A stretch of DNA of 64,000 nucleotides, taken from positions 930,001 to 994,000 of the forward strand of contig BSBN01001753.1 of assembly GCA_027924645.1 (NCBI GenBank), read 5' to 3'. The notes beneath the pieces are model-generated. The model had not been told where the DNA came from. It was given only the letters and a program-made list of their open reading frames with translations, and made no database searches. Position 1 is the stretch's first letter, and the number at the start of each line of letters is the position of its first letter. Origin of the DNA: Cunninghamia lanceolata. Taxonomy: Eukaryota > Streptophyta > Pinopsida > Cupressales > Cupressaceae. Positions 32,090 to 43,490 of the stretch are shown in pieces. The translations under genes and the position numbers were made by a program.

Positions 32090-33515
32090 AGGAAGCCTGT
32101 AGCTAAGAGATTAGCTATGTCTGCAAACCAAGGTGTAGTAGAGGAGATAAAAAAATATGTTCATCTGGAAATGTCTCCTCCACTAGTTGGTTCTCTCCAC
32201 CTATATGCAATCTTGATAGAAAGTCAGCAACCAAATTAAATTTGCCTAGATTATCAACTATGGTAATGTCAAATTCCTGCAATAGAAATAACCACTTGAT
32301 TATCCGTGCACCCACTATTGGCTTATTCATTAAGTATTTGATGGCTGAATGATCAGTATGTACAAATATTTTGTATCCAATGATATAATGCCTGAATTTG
32401 TTTATAGCATATATGATTGCCAAGAATTCTTTTTCAGTTGTGGTATAATTTCTTTCTGCAGAGGTGACATTTTTACTGATGTAGTAAATGGCATGCATAC
32501 CTTCTCCCTCCTCTTTCTGTCCTAAGACTACTCCAATAGACTCATTTGAAGCATCAGTTTGCATGTGAAATGGTAGAGTCTAATTGGGTCCTCTTAAAAT
32601 AGGTGTGACAGTAAGTTTCTCCTTAAGGGTTTCAAATGTTGATTGACAATCCTCTATCCATAAGAATTTTGTGTCTTTGTTAAGCAGGGTAAACAGAAGA
32701 GCAACTATTCTGCTGAAATTTTCTATAAATCTCCTGTAGTAGCCTGCATGACCCAGAAAACTTCTAACATCTGTCTAATTTTTAGGTGAAGGTAACTGTT
32801 TGGTCACTTCTATTTTGTTTTGGTCCACTTTGATCCCATTTGCTGAAATGTGGTGTCCCAATACAATTCCTTCTTCTACCATCATGAAGCACTTTTCATG
32901 GCTCAGGGATAGTCAATTTTTTCACAGCATTTTAATACCTTTTCTAAGTTTATGAGAGCTTCTTCAAAGTTGTCCCCATACACAGTAAAGTCATCCAGAT
33001 AGACTTCCATGTACTCATTAGTTAGTTTAGCAAAAATGGCTAAAACAAGCCTCTGAAATGTAGCTGGAGCGTTACATAGTCCAAATGGAAGAACTTTGTA
33101 GCCAAAAGTTCCTCAAGAACAAGTGAAAGTGTTTATCCTAATCTTTAGGTGCTACTTGGATTTGGTTATATCCACTAAACCCATCTAGGAAAGAAAAGTA
33201 CTTCCTCCCTGCAAGGTTGTCCAACACCTGGTCAATGAATGGTAAGGGAAAGTAGTCCTTCTTTGTTGCTTTGTTTAGCTCTCTATAGTCAATACACACT
33301 CTCCACTTCCCATTCTTTTTAGGCACTGTAACTAAGGGTGAGACCCATTGACTATCTGAGACTGGATATATAAACCCTTCTTGTAGCAATTTTTCTATTT
33401 CAATCTTAACAATGTCTTTTAAAGTAGGATTTAATCTTCTCTGGGGTTGTCTAACAAGTTTGACTTCTTTAGTGTATATATGATGAGTACAGATCTCAGG
33501 GGGAATGCCCTTCAT
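32090..33515 (-). pseudogene. Athila reverse transcriptase and RNase H
   Basis: The RT N-terminal half is open (33138-33515): CTHHIY, QWVSPLVTVPKKNGKWRVCIDYREL, KDYFPLPFIDQVLDNLAG, FLDGFSGYNQIQVAP. The second half (32.6-33.1 kb) carries LPFGLCNAPATFQRL and a Y-L-D-D catalytic motif, but is cut by frameshifts and stops. RNase H is open at 32115-32564: TDASNESIGVVLGQ, AIYYISKN, EKEFLAIIYAINKFRHYI, FVHTDHSAIKYL, covering the catalytic D, E and D positions. Confidence 0.9.
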
Positions 33516-33647
33516 ATCTTGGTATTCCCAAGAAAAAGCTGTTGAATGGGAAATTAGGAGTTTGATAAGTGCTTCTTCTTATTTTTCTGCTAACTGGGAA
33601 TTGATATTCAGTGTTTTCCCAGGTAAAATCATAACCTATTTTGTGAT

Positions 33648-34799
33648 CTAATCCATAGATGTATTCAATCCATATCCTGGAGTCATGGTATTGAGGGGGC
33701 AAGAATGTGGAAGCAACATGTGAAATGTGGCTAAGTCTCTATAAAAGGTTTCTCCACAAGGAATGATATTTGCTAGGGTACAATGAGCTGAAGTGAGAAG
33801 TTCTCTCCTTAAATCTTGGGCTAGATCCATTATATCCTCATTAATAAGAATGTGGGTGATATCTTCCATTGTGTCATAGTGGATTTCTTCTTCCAACTCA
33901 CCCAAATATTCTTTGATGGTAACCATAGCTACTAAGGCATTGTTTTCCATGTTATCAGGCTCATCTACCCATACTCTTCCTGAATAATGTATTGATGGTT
34001 TAGCTAGAGGATACAAAGCTATTTTCTTCAAATCTATTCCATTAGAAATGACCATATCGCCAGTTTGACAATCAATAGATACTGCTGTTGTAGCCAGCCA
34101 TGGTCTCCCTAATATCAATAGATAAGCATTTCACTGGTTTCTTGGTTCTAATATCAGGAAGTCTACTGGGAATTCTGATGATTCTATCACAACTGGCACA
34201 TCAATAATAACCCCTTTTGGAATAGCTACTGACTGGTTAGCAAGTTGAAGGATTGTAGATGTGGATTGGATACCTATTAGGGCCAATTTATCCATTGTAT
34301 GAACTGTCATTACATTTATTGCTACTCCCAAATCAACCAAAACATTTGAAATTTCTACCCCTGAGATGTAAATTGTTATGATAGGATTTCTAGGATCTCC
34401 ATATTTTGGGAGAAGCAATTCTCCCATTGGGAGGTCTACTACTTTTCCTTCCACCTGGATGGTGGAAGGAAAGTTTTTCTTCCTGCCCTGGGTCTTAACA
34501 CAGTGTTGTTTGATGAATTGGTTCAGTTCAGGCACATCCCTAATTGCTTGTAGGAGTGGAATTTCAATGTTTAATTGTCTAATTTCTTGTAAAAGTTCTG
34601 ATTCCAGGGTAGTTTGGACTTGTTTTTGTAAAACCTTTTTTTGGGGAACATGCTGTTTGAGCCATTCTGGGTATGGTGCTAGTTTTTCTATCTCTAGAGC
34701 ATCTCCAGAGTTCTTATCAGAAATGTTTCTAGGGGTGTTCTCCGGAGTCATTCTTTTAGGAGGAACTCTAGAGTTATCCAAGGATGATTCTTTTAGCAT
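33648..34799 (-). pseudogene. Athila protease region
   Basis: This is almost fully open in one frame (34131-34799 and 33648-34118, separated by one TAG). A linker with a helical QEIRQLNIEIPLLQAI segment leads to VEGKVVDLPMGELLLPKYGD and the aspartic protease block VLVDLGVAINVMTVHTMDKL (Athila has D-L-G-A-S-x-N). It ends with DFLILEPRN, then ILGRPWLATTAVSIDCQTGDM. The protein matures the polyprotein. The sister copy at 60.0-60.9 kb matches it nearly residue for residue. Confidence 0.85.
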
Positions 34800-36585
34800 T
34801 GTTTCAATAGTAATCTCCTCTAGAAGCTAAGTGAATGGATTTTTAGGTTCCTCATCATTGGTTACTTCAACTATAGTTGGAGGAGATGGTCTTGGAAGTG
34901 CTTTCCTAGAACACAGCTGGAGATTATTGGAATATATGGTATTAATACTAGCCATGTTTTCTTGTTCTGTCATGTAAACACTTGCTCCCTTCTTATTCCG
35001 TGGGTTTGGTATAGGTTGAGCTAGTAAGGGTGGTTGGCTAACTGGCTCATTTTGTGATTGTCCTTATGTGTTGGGGGTCCAGTTAGTAGTGCTTGTTGTT
35101 GAGGTTGGAAACATCGAGGTTGTCCTTGGTATTGTTGATTATATCCCTGTTGAGGACCCCAATGAGGCTACATGTTTTGTGATCTAAACTGTTGTGGCCA
35201 CTGTTGATTCCCCCAGGGATGATTTTTCCAATGTTGGTTCTGCCATTGTTGGTTTGGCCAATCTTGTTGTCCCCAAGGAGGATTATTCTGAGGCCCATGC
35301 CAAGTTGGATTCCATTGATTATTTCCCCAATTAGAAGGACCCCTATAAGAAGCTTGGTTTGGATACTGATTATAAGGAAAATTCCCAGCTTGTTTTTGTC
35401 CTACATAGTTCAACTCCTCTTCTATAATGGCATTCTTTTTACTTAGCCTTTTTAAGGCTGGGAGTTGACTGCATTGACTCATAGGCTATTCCCTGTCATA
35501 GATCTGACAGATCTCTAATTTATCTAAAGGGCATTCTCTCAACAGATGTTTATTTCTACACATAGGGCAATAGATGGAGAGTGGTTCAGTTGTTCTGTCT
35601 TGATCATTTGTTCTAGTTTTTGCCTAAATCCCATCTAATGTGGTATTCAGCTGGACTAGAATATCTGTTTTGAGATTTGTAATTTCCTCCATTAACTGTC
35701 CTATTTCATTCTTCCCTTTGAAAGATTTGGGTGTTCTCAATCCATCTTGGGTTCTGGAATAGTTCTTGTAGAGTTCTTCTATAGTAGGCATATCCTTTTT
35801 ATTGATATTCCCTTTTCCCATTAGATCTAGTGTCTGTTTTGATTCTTTGTCTAATCCTTTTACAAACAGGGTTCTGGCTAAAGAGTGATTTATAGGGTTG
35901 CCATACCTTCTTGAAGCAAAGTTGAACCTATCCACATAATCCTCTAAGGTCTCTTCCTCTCTCTATTTAATTTTGAATAATTCCTCATTTTTATCACTGA
36001 CTCTACAGTAGTCCTAGTATTTTCCCAAGAATTCTGTGTCCATCTGATCCCAGGAATGGATGGAGTTTTGGGGAAAACCCATGAACCATCTCATTGCAGA
36101 ATCCTTCAGAGTTGGGGGAAACAGCTTAAGTTTTTGATTATCTGATCCATAATCATAAGTCTAGCATACCACTTTGAATTCAAACAAAAACTGATTTGGA
36201 TCCCCAAAAGCAAGACCCCTAAAATTTGGCAAATGTATAGGTGAAATATTTTTTATAGGGGCATTATCTCCAGCAGCCAGAACAATAGAATATGAGAAGG
36301 TTCTTGGAGCCTAATTATTTTCCTCTTCATGATTATCATCCATGTATGATACTGTTCTTCTCTTTGAATTTTTGCCTAGAATTTCTGTTGCAATTCTTGG
36401 ATATAATTAGCGAGTGGAGGAATCAAAGGGTCTAAGGGATTATTGAATCAAGGTGCAGTTTCCAAGGTAGGTTCTAGGTGTCTCTCTTCAACAAGATCTT
36501 GTGCCACCCCACTGCTTTCTCCTATAGTTTGTTGATGGGGTGTCTGTTTTATGTATCTTCCTTTTGAATCTCTGTCTCTAACCAT
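34800..36585 (-). pseudogene. Athila gag
   Basis: The ATG at 36585 is chosen because the same start (MVRDRDSKGRY-like) occurs at 57878 in the sister copy, and it lies 57 bases past the PBS. The capsid region is broken in 35.95-36.35 kb and open at 35624-35935 (YGNPINHSLARTLFVKGLDKE, LDLMGKGNINK). Two zinc-knuckle-like motifs follow around 35.5-35.6 kb, then an unusual Trp/Asn/Gln-rich region (35168-35482) with repeated WGNNQW, WGQQDWPNQQW and WGNQQW words. At least three frameshifts are present relative to the protease frame. Confidence 0.85.
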
Positions 36586-36641
36586 TTAGATTCAATCTAT
36601 TTTAAAACTGTTTAACTAAGTTTCCCTAATTAACACAGAGA

Positions 36642-36659
36642 TCCCTGACAATGATGCCA
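36642..36659 (-). promoter_or_regulatory. Athila primer binding site
   Basis: On the minus strand TGGCATCATTGTCAGGGA, five T residues from the LTR. It matches the Athila/Tat-type site TGGCGCCGTTGCCGGGGA (complement of a tRNA-Asp type 3' end) with only C-to-T or G-to-A differences. Confidence 0.85.
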
Positions 36660-36663
36660 AAAA

Positions 36664-38033
36664 TGACAAGGGTCATTGGCATTTAATCATATTTCATTTG
36701 TCAAATTCAGGGTTATGTCCTTGGCTGTCTGCAATTAGGAATCCTATAATTGCTAGTCTACTTAACTAACTCTAATGATCTCTACTGATTAAAGAAACTA
36801 ATACTACTAATCTATCTGCTATGAAGATGAATTCTAGAAATGCTGGAAATAGAGTTGAAACAATGAATTGCTAATGTAGATCTATACTATTCCATACAAT
36901 TGAAACATACATTTATCTATGAGAAAACAATAACTATCTTTCTAAACAGAATCTAAAACAGAATAGCAAACAATCAGAATCTGAAATAGAATAACAAAAC
37001 AAACAATACTAGCCTTTTGCCTTGGTGCTGGGAGTGGGTCCTTGCTCCACACCCTTAGGGCTGAAGACCAAAGCAATGAATCAACACAAGAAGATAATAT
37101 CACAATTCACTTTCAGTCCAATTCCATCAGCTTTTGTATTCAGAAAAATGTCTATATCAAAATGAGATTACAATAACAATAAATTATCCACTGTATCTTC
37201 TGCTGCTACCTTTGTAAGTTTATATCTAATCCAGTGATGAGATATCACTTACCCTAACTACTAGTTCATCTGTGAGATAGTACCAATCTCTTATTCTACT
37301 AACTGTTTAACTACAGAGTAAATATTCATGCAATTGAAATCGATTTAGTGGAACAACAGTCTCACTAAATCTGAGTCTTAGTTTCAAATACAACTAGGCA
37401 GCGAGGCCCTAAAATATAGGTATTTAATCAATTTTTTGAGAACTCAGGCAAAATAAAAAAGAAAGATAAAACTTCTAGTAGTTAACTACGGTCTTCATTT
37501 GATTACTCAGGTGCTGATTGAGTAATATTTGGAGCACCCCAATTACCACTTGAAGTGTTGACTGGCAGCAGCGCTGAAAATTTGCATTTGTGTTGAGGAG
37601 ACTCCGGAGGTGTGTGCTTCTGTCTGCAGCTCCAAAGATATGCTCATGACTTCAGTTCAGCTCTAGAGATGATTCACCCCCTTCTCTCAAAATTTCTCCA
37701 ATCATATTGGAAAATATTGGAGACTAGTGCGGTATCCATATGTCAGCTCTAGAGATTATTAGGATCATCTCTGGAGATGACCAAAATTGTCTTTGCTCGA
37801 ACATCTGCACCTGTAGATTCAAAAAGAGAGAATTTCTGCATATTTCCATGAATTCAATGCACATTAGTCCTTTAATCAGAAATCATGATTTTAAGTAATT
37901 CATCTCTCATTAAACATAATTAGAACAATCTTGTTAATCTACTTTGGTACAGTCATCAGGACAATGGAATAATAGGGAAGGAAAAAAGAGGGGTAAAAAG
38001 GTGTATTTCATGGGTGCTACCTGGCACTCATCA
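36664..38033 (-). repeat. 5' LTR of the Athila element
   Basis: Matches the 3' LTR at 18926-20292, TGACAAGGGTCATTG to GGCACTCATCA, 1370 bp. It is followed by the target duplication GCATG (38034-38038). Confidence 0.93.
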
Positions 38034-38038
38034 GCATG

Positions 38039-39720
38039 CACACCTATTTCTAGAGGGCATTTGTACTTAGTGATAAAATCAATGTGGCTTATGCGGTGAG
38101 TAACTTTTTGGGCCTAACTAGTATCTGGTGCATTACAATCTCATACGGCTGAAAGGTCTTAAGCTAGGCTTGAACAAGCTACTAGGGAGTCCCTGATATA
38201 TGCTAGGTACGTGGGGGACAAACTATGAACACTAGCTTGTTGAAAGGATGTGGCATAAGTGATTAAGAAAATACCACTTCACCTTGTGTCCAGAATCACC
38301 CGAGGCCCCAATGTTGTCCCAATAACAATGTGACTAGATTGGGGTACAAGTTTACTTCTCCCCCTTTGATATACCCTGCCAGTACGCATGGTTGAGGTCA
38401 TCCATTGGGGTGATGAAATACCTAAGAAAGCCCCCTAAGAAGAAACCACTACTCACTTTTGATCACCCAAGATTACACAAGGCACAAGGGGAGAGCATAC
38501 TTGAAAATAGTGACCCCTTCAGGATACAAATAAACAAAAAAATTGCACAAGGACTTTTGATCCCTAAGATCACTCTAAGGTGCGAGGGGAGAGCATACGT
38601 ACAAATGCAAACACAAGCACGACACAAATTTTTTAACCCCTACTTTAATTATATGCAACTATGCTAGTGAGAAAAATAAAGTCTTTAACTGCGGTGCTGC
38701 ACAAAAAGGGGTTAGTAGTTTGCTCAAAATGCTTGGTCAAAATGTCAGCTACCCGTAAAAATTGTGTTAGTGTCCTAAAAAATAAAATCAGACTTGTCAG
38801 ATTGTAGGTACTAAAATGGAGACCTATTGCGCTAACAAAAAGACCTAAAGTGCTATAGGACAGACCACAAGCGCTGACTTAGATACCTCTAGTGCTAAAA
38901 TAGAAACCAGAAGTGCAAAAAAATTATAGAGGCACTAAAATAATGACCAGAGGTACTGTTGTACTGTTCTAATGCACTAACAAAGAGCACATAGACACTA
39001 AAAAGATAAAAAATAAGAAATCTATTATACCTGCATGCTGTCATAGAGATCGAATGCATTGATACAAGGTCCAAAGGCACTGATATGACACAGAACAAAA
39101 CCCTGCACAAAACCAAGTTATTTTGCCACAAGATGATCAAGGAAAATGATAAAAAGTATGCAGGGTTAGCTTAATAAAATCATAATGCAATTTTAACCCC
39201 AAAGGAGAGCTAGTGATATAAATTTTGCAAGATTAAAATAGCCTTCAATTATCTTTCTAAATGTGATAGGTTAAATGACTTCCTTAGAAGATCTCAAAAT
39301 CTTATTAAACCTACAAAACCAGAAGTTAAAAAGCCTTGCAAATATTAATTTGTGAGAAACCAAATATTAGAAATGATTAAAAACAAAGAGGAATTCTCTA
39401 TCATGATAGGAAGCGCTAAATCGTGAACTAGAAGTGTTGAATTGTGATATGTAGGTGCTAACTAATGGACCCGAGGTGTTGATAGAGAGACTATTGGTGC
39501 TGATAGATGGACCTCTGGTGCTAACAGAGAGCCCAGAGGCGCTAAACAGAGAGCCAAAAGCATTGAAACCTGCAAAACACTGTCAAAACAAAGACTGTCA
39601 TTAGTTTTAAAACTGCATGGGATGATAGAGGGTCTGCATGTGCTAAATAGAGGACCACAAGTGTTGAACAGAGGACCGTAGGCATTGGATTGACTATCGA
39701 AGGCATTGATATGACTTGCA
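38039..39720 (-). other. Tat leader region with two families of degenerate repeats
   Basis: This continues the Tat element right of the Athila insertion. No coding domain is seen. Around 38450-38625 a roughly 100-bp unit occurs twice (CTTTTGATCACCCAAGAT ... GGGGAGAGCATAC). A third diverged copy is at 18868-18925, on the other side of the Athila insert. At 38805-39085 and 39405-39715 there are many degenerate units of about 30 bp around GGTGCTAAC/AGGCACTGA. Where the leader meets the 5' LTR could not be determined. Confidence 0.6.
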
Positions 39721-40978
39721 TGTCAAGAACTCACAAAAACTTGCAAAAAGAGGTTAGATATAGGGACATGGGTCCCACCAAGCATGCCAAATGAAGATGA
39801 AGGAAATCCAAAAGATGAAAGAACACAAATAAAAGCATAAACAAGGAAGTTATACCTTAAATCTTCAAGCTCTCCCTTCTCCTTGATATGGTGGAGGAAA
39901 TAGTGCACCCAAATCTATCTCCTAGCTTTACCCAATTCTAAATTGATGTGGATTTCTCTAAGAATCAGCACAAAATGGATGTGACAAGGGAATTGGACTA
40001 AAAGTTTGCTATGGATTTTGGCATAATGTGGATGCAAATGACTTGGGTTGAAAAATTCTTGGAGGAGGATTGTATTTATAGAGTTTTTGGGAGGATTTTG
40101 GATCAATGGTGGAGGTTCAAAGTTGAGATCTAAGGGTGGAGATGAAATGGTGTGATCAAGGGCTAAGGTTTGATCAACAATAATGGATGGCTCTCATTAT
40201 TTTTAAGTTTTAAATTAACCTTGGGAAGACTTTGCATTAATGAGGATTAAGACATATGAATGAATAAAAATTCATTCATATGGGAGAGAGTGTAATAAAA
40301 AATTGAGCTTTATGGATGAGTGGGATGAGAAATGACACATGCATGCTTTTAGCAAAGACATGTGTGAGCATTTTATATTAAAAAATTCTCTTACATGAAA
40401 GAGGAAAGGTGAGGTGGAGACACATGTGACTCCCTTTGAATAAAAAATTGCTTTTTATTCCAAGGGTGTGGGGAGATGGGATAATGAAGGTTTAGGCTAA
40501 TTAATTAAGTGATTAACTTAATTAATATGGCTGTTGGAAATTAGTGAAGGGATTAATTAGTGGTTAGAATTGATTAAGCAAGGGTTTACTTAATTAATCT
40601 GGGTCTAGGGACTAGGTAGGGTGTGATAGGTAATTAAATAAATGTTATTTATTTATTTAAGTTGGTTTTAGGTTGTAGGCTAGGGGGATTAATTAAATAA
40701 GTGTGTTTTATTTAATAAATTTAGGTTAGGGGATGTGGAGAATTAATTAAATAAGTATTGGAATATTTATTTAATTAATTGTGGACAATGGTTAAGGTAT
40801 AGTAATAACTAAATTTATTACAGGTGAGTGATTGGAATAAATGGTTGAGATGAATGGCTAGGGTAAATTAATTAAATAGACTGGTTTTATTTAATTAATT
40901 TGACGGAAGGTATAATTAGTGGTGCAAGGATATGGGAAAGTGGCTTGCAGGGTCAAGGCATTTTTAGGTGTCTACACA
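39721..40978 (-). repeat. Tat 5' LTR (outer edge firm, inner edge approximate)
   Basis: The minus-strand start TGTGTAGACACCTAAAAATG at 40978 resembles the start of the solo LTR at 5465. As in that LTR, the next 500 bases are AT-rich with AATTAATTAAATAA-type words. A TATA box (CTATAAATACA, minus strand, 40072-40082) lies about 900 bases in. The inner boundary near 39.7 kb is estimated from the solo LTR's TATA-to-end distance. At 40979 the sequence changes abruptly to an Athila pol gene on the plus strand. Confidence 0.6.
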
Positions 40979-43490
40979 GTCCTTACAAGGAAATCCATTC
41001 TGTCCATTCTGGTACCAAGCAAATAACTATCCAGTTGAACAAACAACTCTCCATAAATAGTTGGTTGACAGAAACTAAAGAGGTAAGATTAACAAAGCTA
41101 CTGCAAAACCATACACAAGATTTCACATGGGAATATAAGGATATGAGGGGAATCCATCCTAGTGTGTGTACACACCACATTTACATAGAAGATGTTCATC
41201 TTCTAAGACAACCCCAAAGAAGAATTAATCCTGCATTAAGAGAAATAGTAAAAGAAGAGAAAGATAAGCTATTGCAGGTATGTTTTATTTATCCCATTTT
41301 TTTATAGTCAATGGGTGTCACCACTAGTGATTATATCAAAAAATGGGAAATGGCGTGTTTGTATTGACTATAGTGATTAAAACAAAGCAACCAAAAATGA
41401 TTACTTCCCTCTTCCTTTTATTGATTAAGTATTGGATAATTTGGCTGATAGTCACTACGCCTTTTTGGATGGGTTTAGTGGCTACAACAATATCCAACTA
41501 GCTCCAGAGGACCAAGACAAAACCACATTTGCATGTCCCTAGGGATTATTTTCTTACATGGTCTTACCTCTTGGGTTGTGTAATGCACCAACCACATTCC
41601 AAAGAGTTGTCTTGGCATTTTTTTTCTGATCTAGCCAGCACATGCATTGAAGTATACATGGACAATTTCACTATTCATGGAAATAATTTCAATGAAGCCA
41701 TAGAGAATCTTAATAAATTGATTGAATGGTGTGAGGAGCATCAGTTGTCTTTGAATCATGAGAAGTGTCTTCTCATGATGACAAAAGGGATAGTTCTAGG
41801 TCATCATATTTCTTAGGAAGGTATGAAAGTAGATCCTAAAAAGATTGAGATCATAGTGCAAATCCATACACTGCGGACTCAAATTGAAGTAAGAAGCTTC
41901 CTGGGACATGCTAGTTACTATAGGAGATTTATTGAAAATTTTAGAAGAATAGATAACCCATTGTTTACCCTTCTCAAGAAAGACTCTGAGTTCAACTAGA
42001 CCACACAATGCTAGGAATCATTTGAGGCTATAAAAAACTCTAATAACTGCACCTTTCATCAAAGGACCGAACTAGGAAGAACCTTTTCATATCCATATTG
42101 ACACTTCTAACTAGGCCATTGGAGTAGTCATAGGACAAGTAAGTGAGTCTAGAGGGATGCATGCCATATATTACGTCAACAAAAATCTAAATCCTACAGA
42201 AAAGAATTACACTGCAACCATTGAAAAAATTTAGCAGTAGTCTATGCTATTAACAAATTCTACCACTACATTACAAGATATAAGGTCTTTGTTCACACGG
42301 ACCATGCTACTATTAGATACCTCATGAATAAAGCTGTAGTTGGAGGTAGAATTATTAGATGGTTGTTACTATTACAAGAGTTTGATATAACTATTATTGA
42401 TAAAACTGGAAAGGATAATGTGGTTGCTGATTTTTTATCTAGATTAACTGTGTAGGGAAACAATGAACCAGTTGACAATGCATTTCCAGATGAGCATCTT
42501 TTTGCTATTTCCATACAGTCTCTTTGGTTTGCTGATTTGGCCAATTACCTAGATATGGGCAAATGTCCACCACATTTCAACCAGAAGGAGATAAGATGGT
42601 TAATCATAGATAGTTCCACGTATAAATGGGTAAATGGTATTCTATTTAAAAATTACCCTGATCATGTGTTAAGAAGATGTGTGCAGGAAACAAAAGTCTA
42701 TGATATCATTTGAGCCTGCCATGATGAACCCTCAGGAGGGCACTTTTTAGTCCTTCAAACTGGGTACAAGATCCTGGGAGTTGGATATTTATGGTCAACA
42801 ATGATCAAGGACATTCAACAGTATGCCAGGTAATGTGATCAATGCCAGCAAATGGGATGACCTACACCAACTGCAGAAATGCCCCTCCATTCTCAAGTGG
42901 TTCTAGAACCATTTGAGAAATGTAGAATTGATTTTGTAGGACCTATTGACCCACCTTCCAGAGGGAATCATTATGTCCTTTTTATACTGATTATTCCACC
43001 AAATGGGTTGAAGCCAAAGCTCTACCAGCTGCAAAAGAAGAAAGAGTAATGGATTTTCTGTACAAGTAAGTTTTATAGAGGTTTAGAGATCCAAGGGTCC
43101 TTGTCTCTAACCAAGGACCACAATTCATGTTTGCCATGATCAACACATTCTTGGATAGGTATCAGATCAATCACCAGAAATCTTCCCCATATCATCCTCA
43201 GAATAATGGTCAGATAGAAGTGACAAACCAAGAATTGGAGAATATCTTTACAAAGACAAATTCAGAAAAAAAGATTCATTGGGTAGAGAGAATGACATAA
43301 GTTGTTTGGGCCTACAATACCACATGGAGAACCACTACTAACTTCATTCCCTATGAGTTAGTTTATGGGAAGCAACCAGTGCTCCCTATTGAATATGAAG
43401 TGGAAACCTTGAGAACAACATGGGAGGATGATGAGGCAAATGAGGTTGATTCACCTGATCATTCTAATTTTGGGTTGCAAGTTGTGATGG
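40979..43490 (+). pseudogene. Second Athila-type pol fragment (RT to integrase), heavily decayed
   Basis: Starts directly after the Tat LTR, inside the segment between protease and RT. Recognisable blocks in order are THHIYIEDVHLLRQPQRRINP (41170-41240), the FLDGFSGYN region (41460-41500), LPLGLCNAPTTFQR (41565), YMDNFTIHG where the catalytic YMDD has become YMDN (41655), GMHAIYY (42160), HTDHA (42295), then integrase pieces to the LPIEYEVETL block at 43385. There are dozens of stops and many indels, so this copy is much older than the other two Athila copies. Confidence 0.82.

Larger units (their letters stand above)
18926..38033 (-). mobile_element. Athila-type Ty3/gypsy element, full length, carrying a nested Copia
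   Basis: The element reads leftward: 5' LTR 36664-38033, PBS 36642-36659, gag-pol 36585-30812, a spacer with repeats, a third ORF from 29691 to 20331 that is split by the Copia element, polypurine tract 20293-20304, and 3' LTR 18926-20292. Flanks are ACATG (18921-18925) and GCATG (38034-38038), a 5-bp duplication with one mismatch. The RT block (CTHHIYTKEVKLVRQPQRRL, VCIDYRELN, PLPFIDQVLDNLAG) and the PBS type are those of the Athila lineage. Without the Copia insert the element is about 12.8 kb. LTRs differ by about 5% in the part I compared. All ORFs are broken. Confidence 0.93.

Noticed and set aside
34378..34830. Plus-strand ORF of 150 codons
   Set aside because: It is the reverse of the Athila protease region, which matches its sister copy on the minus strand.
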